A stretch of 64,000 nt of DNA, from the NCBI GenBank assembly GCA_041984235.1, contig JBHIYN010000014.1, forward strand, positions 62,001 to 126,000, read 5' to 3'. The notes under the pieces were generated by a model. That model ran no database searches. It saw nothing but the letters and a program-made list of their open reading frames with translations, and was not told the DNA's origin. The DNA is from JBHIYN01 sp041984235 (lineage in GTDB: Bacteria; Pseudomonadota; Gammaproteobacteria; Ga0077536). The translations under genes were made by a program, and so were the position numbers. Below, piece by piece: positions 63,104 through 64,000 of the stretch (position 1 is the first letter of the stretch; each line of letters opens with the position of its first letter).

Positions 63104-64000
63104 CTACAGGTTAAAGACCAGGTTGGCTGAGAGCACGTTCTCAGTGTAGCTGCGCCCGAAGGCGCCGCCGCCACCGCCGCCGCCTTCGTTGCCGGCGTAC
63201 TCGTAGCGCAGGCGGGCGGTGGTGTGCGGGCCGAGATCGTAGCTCAGTCCCGGTGCGATGCTGTAGTAGCTGTTGCTCTGGGCCTCGTTGGAACGCGTGT
63301 TCTCGCGCCACGACACGTCGAGCGAGGATCTCAGACGCGGGCTCAGCCGCCAGTCGAAGCCGAAGGTGGCGCCACGCGTCAGCTCGTCCTGGCCGGACGC
63401 CTGGAAAATGCGATCCGACTGGAAGAAGCTGAGACGCAGGTTGCCGCGCCGCAGGCGATATCTCAGCCCGGCCCGTGCATTCTTGTTCACCACCACGTCA
63501 TCGGTCGCGGTCTGCGAATCCAGCGGGATCAGGATGAGACTGCTGGTGACCGGGTCAAAAACCGGTTGCCCGGTCTCGTCGAGCAGCGGCACCAGCAGCA
63601 GGCCGCGCTGGAAATCGCTGGAGGTCTGCACGTCCTCGCTGTAGCTGCCGTCGACCGTCCAGCGCCGGTGCCGGTGGTTACCGGACACGCTGAAATTCTT
63701 ACCGAAGAAACGGTCTCCCCACGAGCCGGAGAGCGTGGTGCGGGGCGACGGCGTCCACGACCCGCCGACCGACCAGTACGGTCCGCTGTTGTTACGGTTG
63801 CCGCTCTGGAAGGTGTTGTTGTCCACACCGCCTTGCCCGGTGAGACGAAACTTGCGGTTGACGATGTAGGACAGCTCACCCGAGTAGCTTTCGAGCGTGC
63901 TCTCACGCCCGCTGTCGAAGGTCGCGTCGCGCGTGCGGAAAGTGAATCTCATCGGGGTGCGGGCGAGTATCGAGCCGCTGCCGACGCTGACCAGGTAGCT
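63104..64000 (-). CDS. XrtA-associated outer-membrane beta-barrel protein (5' part outside window)
   Basis: This is the C-terminal 298 residues of a protein whose frame is open through the window end, so the gene continues beyond 64000. Alternating beta strands (ARTPMRFTFRTRD, YSGELSYIVNRKF, WRLSPRLRSSLDVSWRENT) and a C-terminal NLVFNL resemble the TIGR03016 outer-membrane family of XrtA clusters. It may form the EPS export channel. A run of Gly codons near 63165-63185 makes a flexible loop of six glycines. Confidence 0.88.
   Translation of the reverse strand, partial: SYLVSVGSGSILARTPMRFTFRTRDATFDSGRESTLESYSGELSYIVNRKFRLTGQGGVDNNTFQSGNRNNSGPYWSVGGSWTPSPRTTLSGSWGDRFFGKNFSVSGNHRHRRWTVDGSYSEDVQTSSDFQRGLLLVPLLDETGQPVFDPVTSSLILIPLDSQTATDDVVVNKNARAGLRYRLRRGNLRLSFFQSDRIFQASGQDELTRGATFGFDWRLSPRLRSSLDVSWRENTRSNEAQSNSYYSIAPGLSYDLGPHTTARLRYEYAGNEGGGGGGGAFGRSYTENVLSANLVFNL

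Noticed and set aside
63165..63186. Run of CCG/CCA triplets as a phase-variation tract
   Set aside because: Trinucleotide changes would not shift the frame, and the run simply encodes a Gly-rich loop in the beta-barrel protein.

Overview
This 64 kb window comes from a high-GC proteobacterium, most likely a gammaproteobacterium (inferred from gene families only). It is almost entirely an extracellular polysaccharide locus of the exosortase A (XrtA, EpsH1-type) kind. I see no rRNA, tRNA, CRISPR array, transposase or phage gene. Family names of the TIGR030xx/TIGR031xx type are recalled from memory, not from a search.

Two conserved XrtA modules bracket the locus. The left one (about 0.8-7.1 kb) has an AMP-forming acyl-CoA ligase, a fold-III PLP decarboxylase, two alpha/beta-hydrolase-like proteins and a stand-alone acyl carrier protein, with a secreted trypsin-like protease at the very edge. 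The right one (55.4-64 kb, minus strand) has an outer-membrane beta-barrel protein cut by the window end, an AAA ATPase, a NodB-type deacetylase, a FemAB-like protein, exosortase A with a fused EpsI domain, a glycosyltransferase and an asparagine-synthase-type amidotransferase.

Between them lies variable polysaccharide content. 7.2-14.4 kb: a minus-strand operon with a glycosyltransferase, a double-GNAT (CelD-like) fusion, a DegT-type aminotransferase, a TPR protein and an asparagine-synthase homologue that lacks its N-terminal Cys. 14.5-21 kb: a deacetylase, a glycosyltransferase and a 1386-residue secreted PA14/LamG/DUF6701 (MshQ-like) protein. 21.2-26.2 kb: a distinctly AT-richer island with the acetyltransferase, methyltransferase, ketoisomerase, aminotransferase and glycosyltransferase needed for a dTDP-3-acetamido-3,6-dideoxyhexose. 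25.8-32 kb: a Wzx-type flippase, rfbDCAB (dTDP-L-rhamnose) and a glycosyltransferase. 32-45.7 kb: a transglutaminase-like protein, secreted jelly-roll and kelch/DNRLRE proteins, glycosyltransferases, a second amidotransferase and a JmjC/cupin-8 oxygenase. 45.7-55.4 kb: an FkbM methyltransferase, a Wzm/Wzt ABC exporter, four glycosyltransferases and two sulfotransferases.

The genes can be read as one pathway. Nucleotide sugars (dTDP-Rha, dTDP-3-acetamido sugar) are built into repeat units by about twelve glycosyltransferases, decorated by amidotransferases, acyl/aminoacyl transferases, methyltransferases and sulfotransferases, exported by Wzx and/or Wzm-Wzt, and trimmed or bound by secreted carbohydrate-active proteins. 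No Wzy polymerase, priming glycosyltransferase, chain-length regulator or PEP-CTERM substrate was found in the window; they are expected beyond 64 kb or elsewhere.
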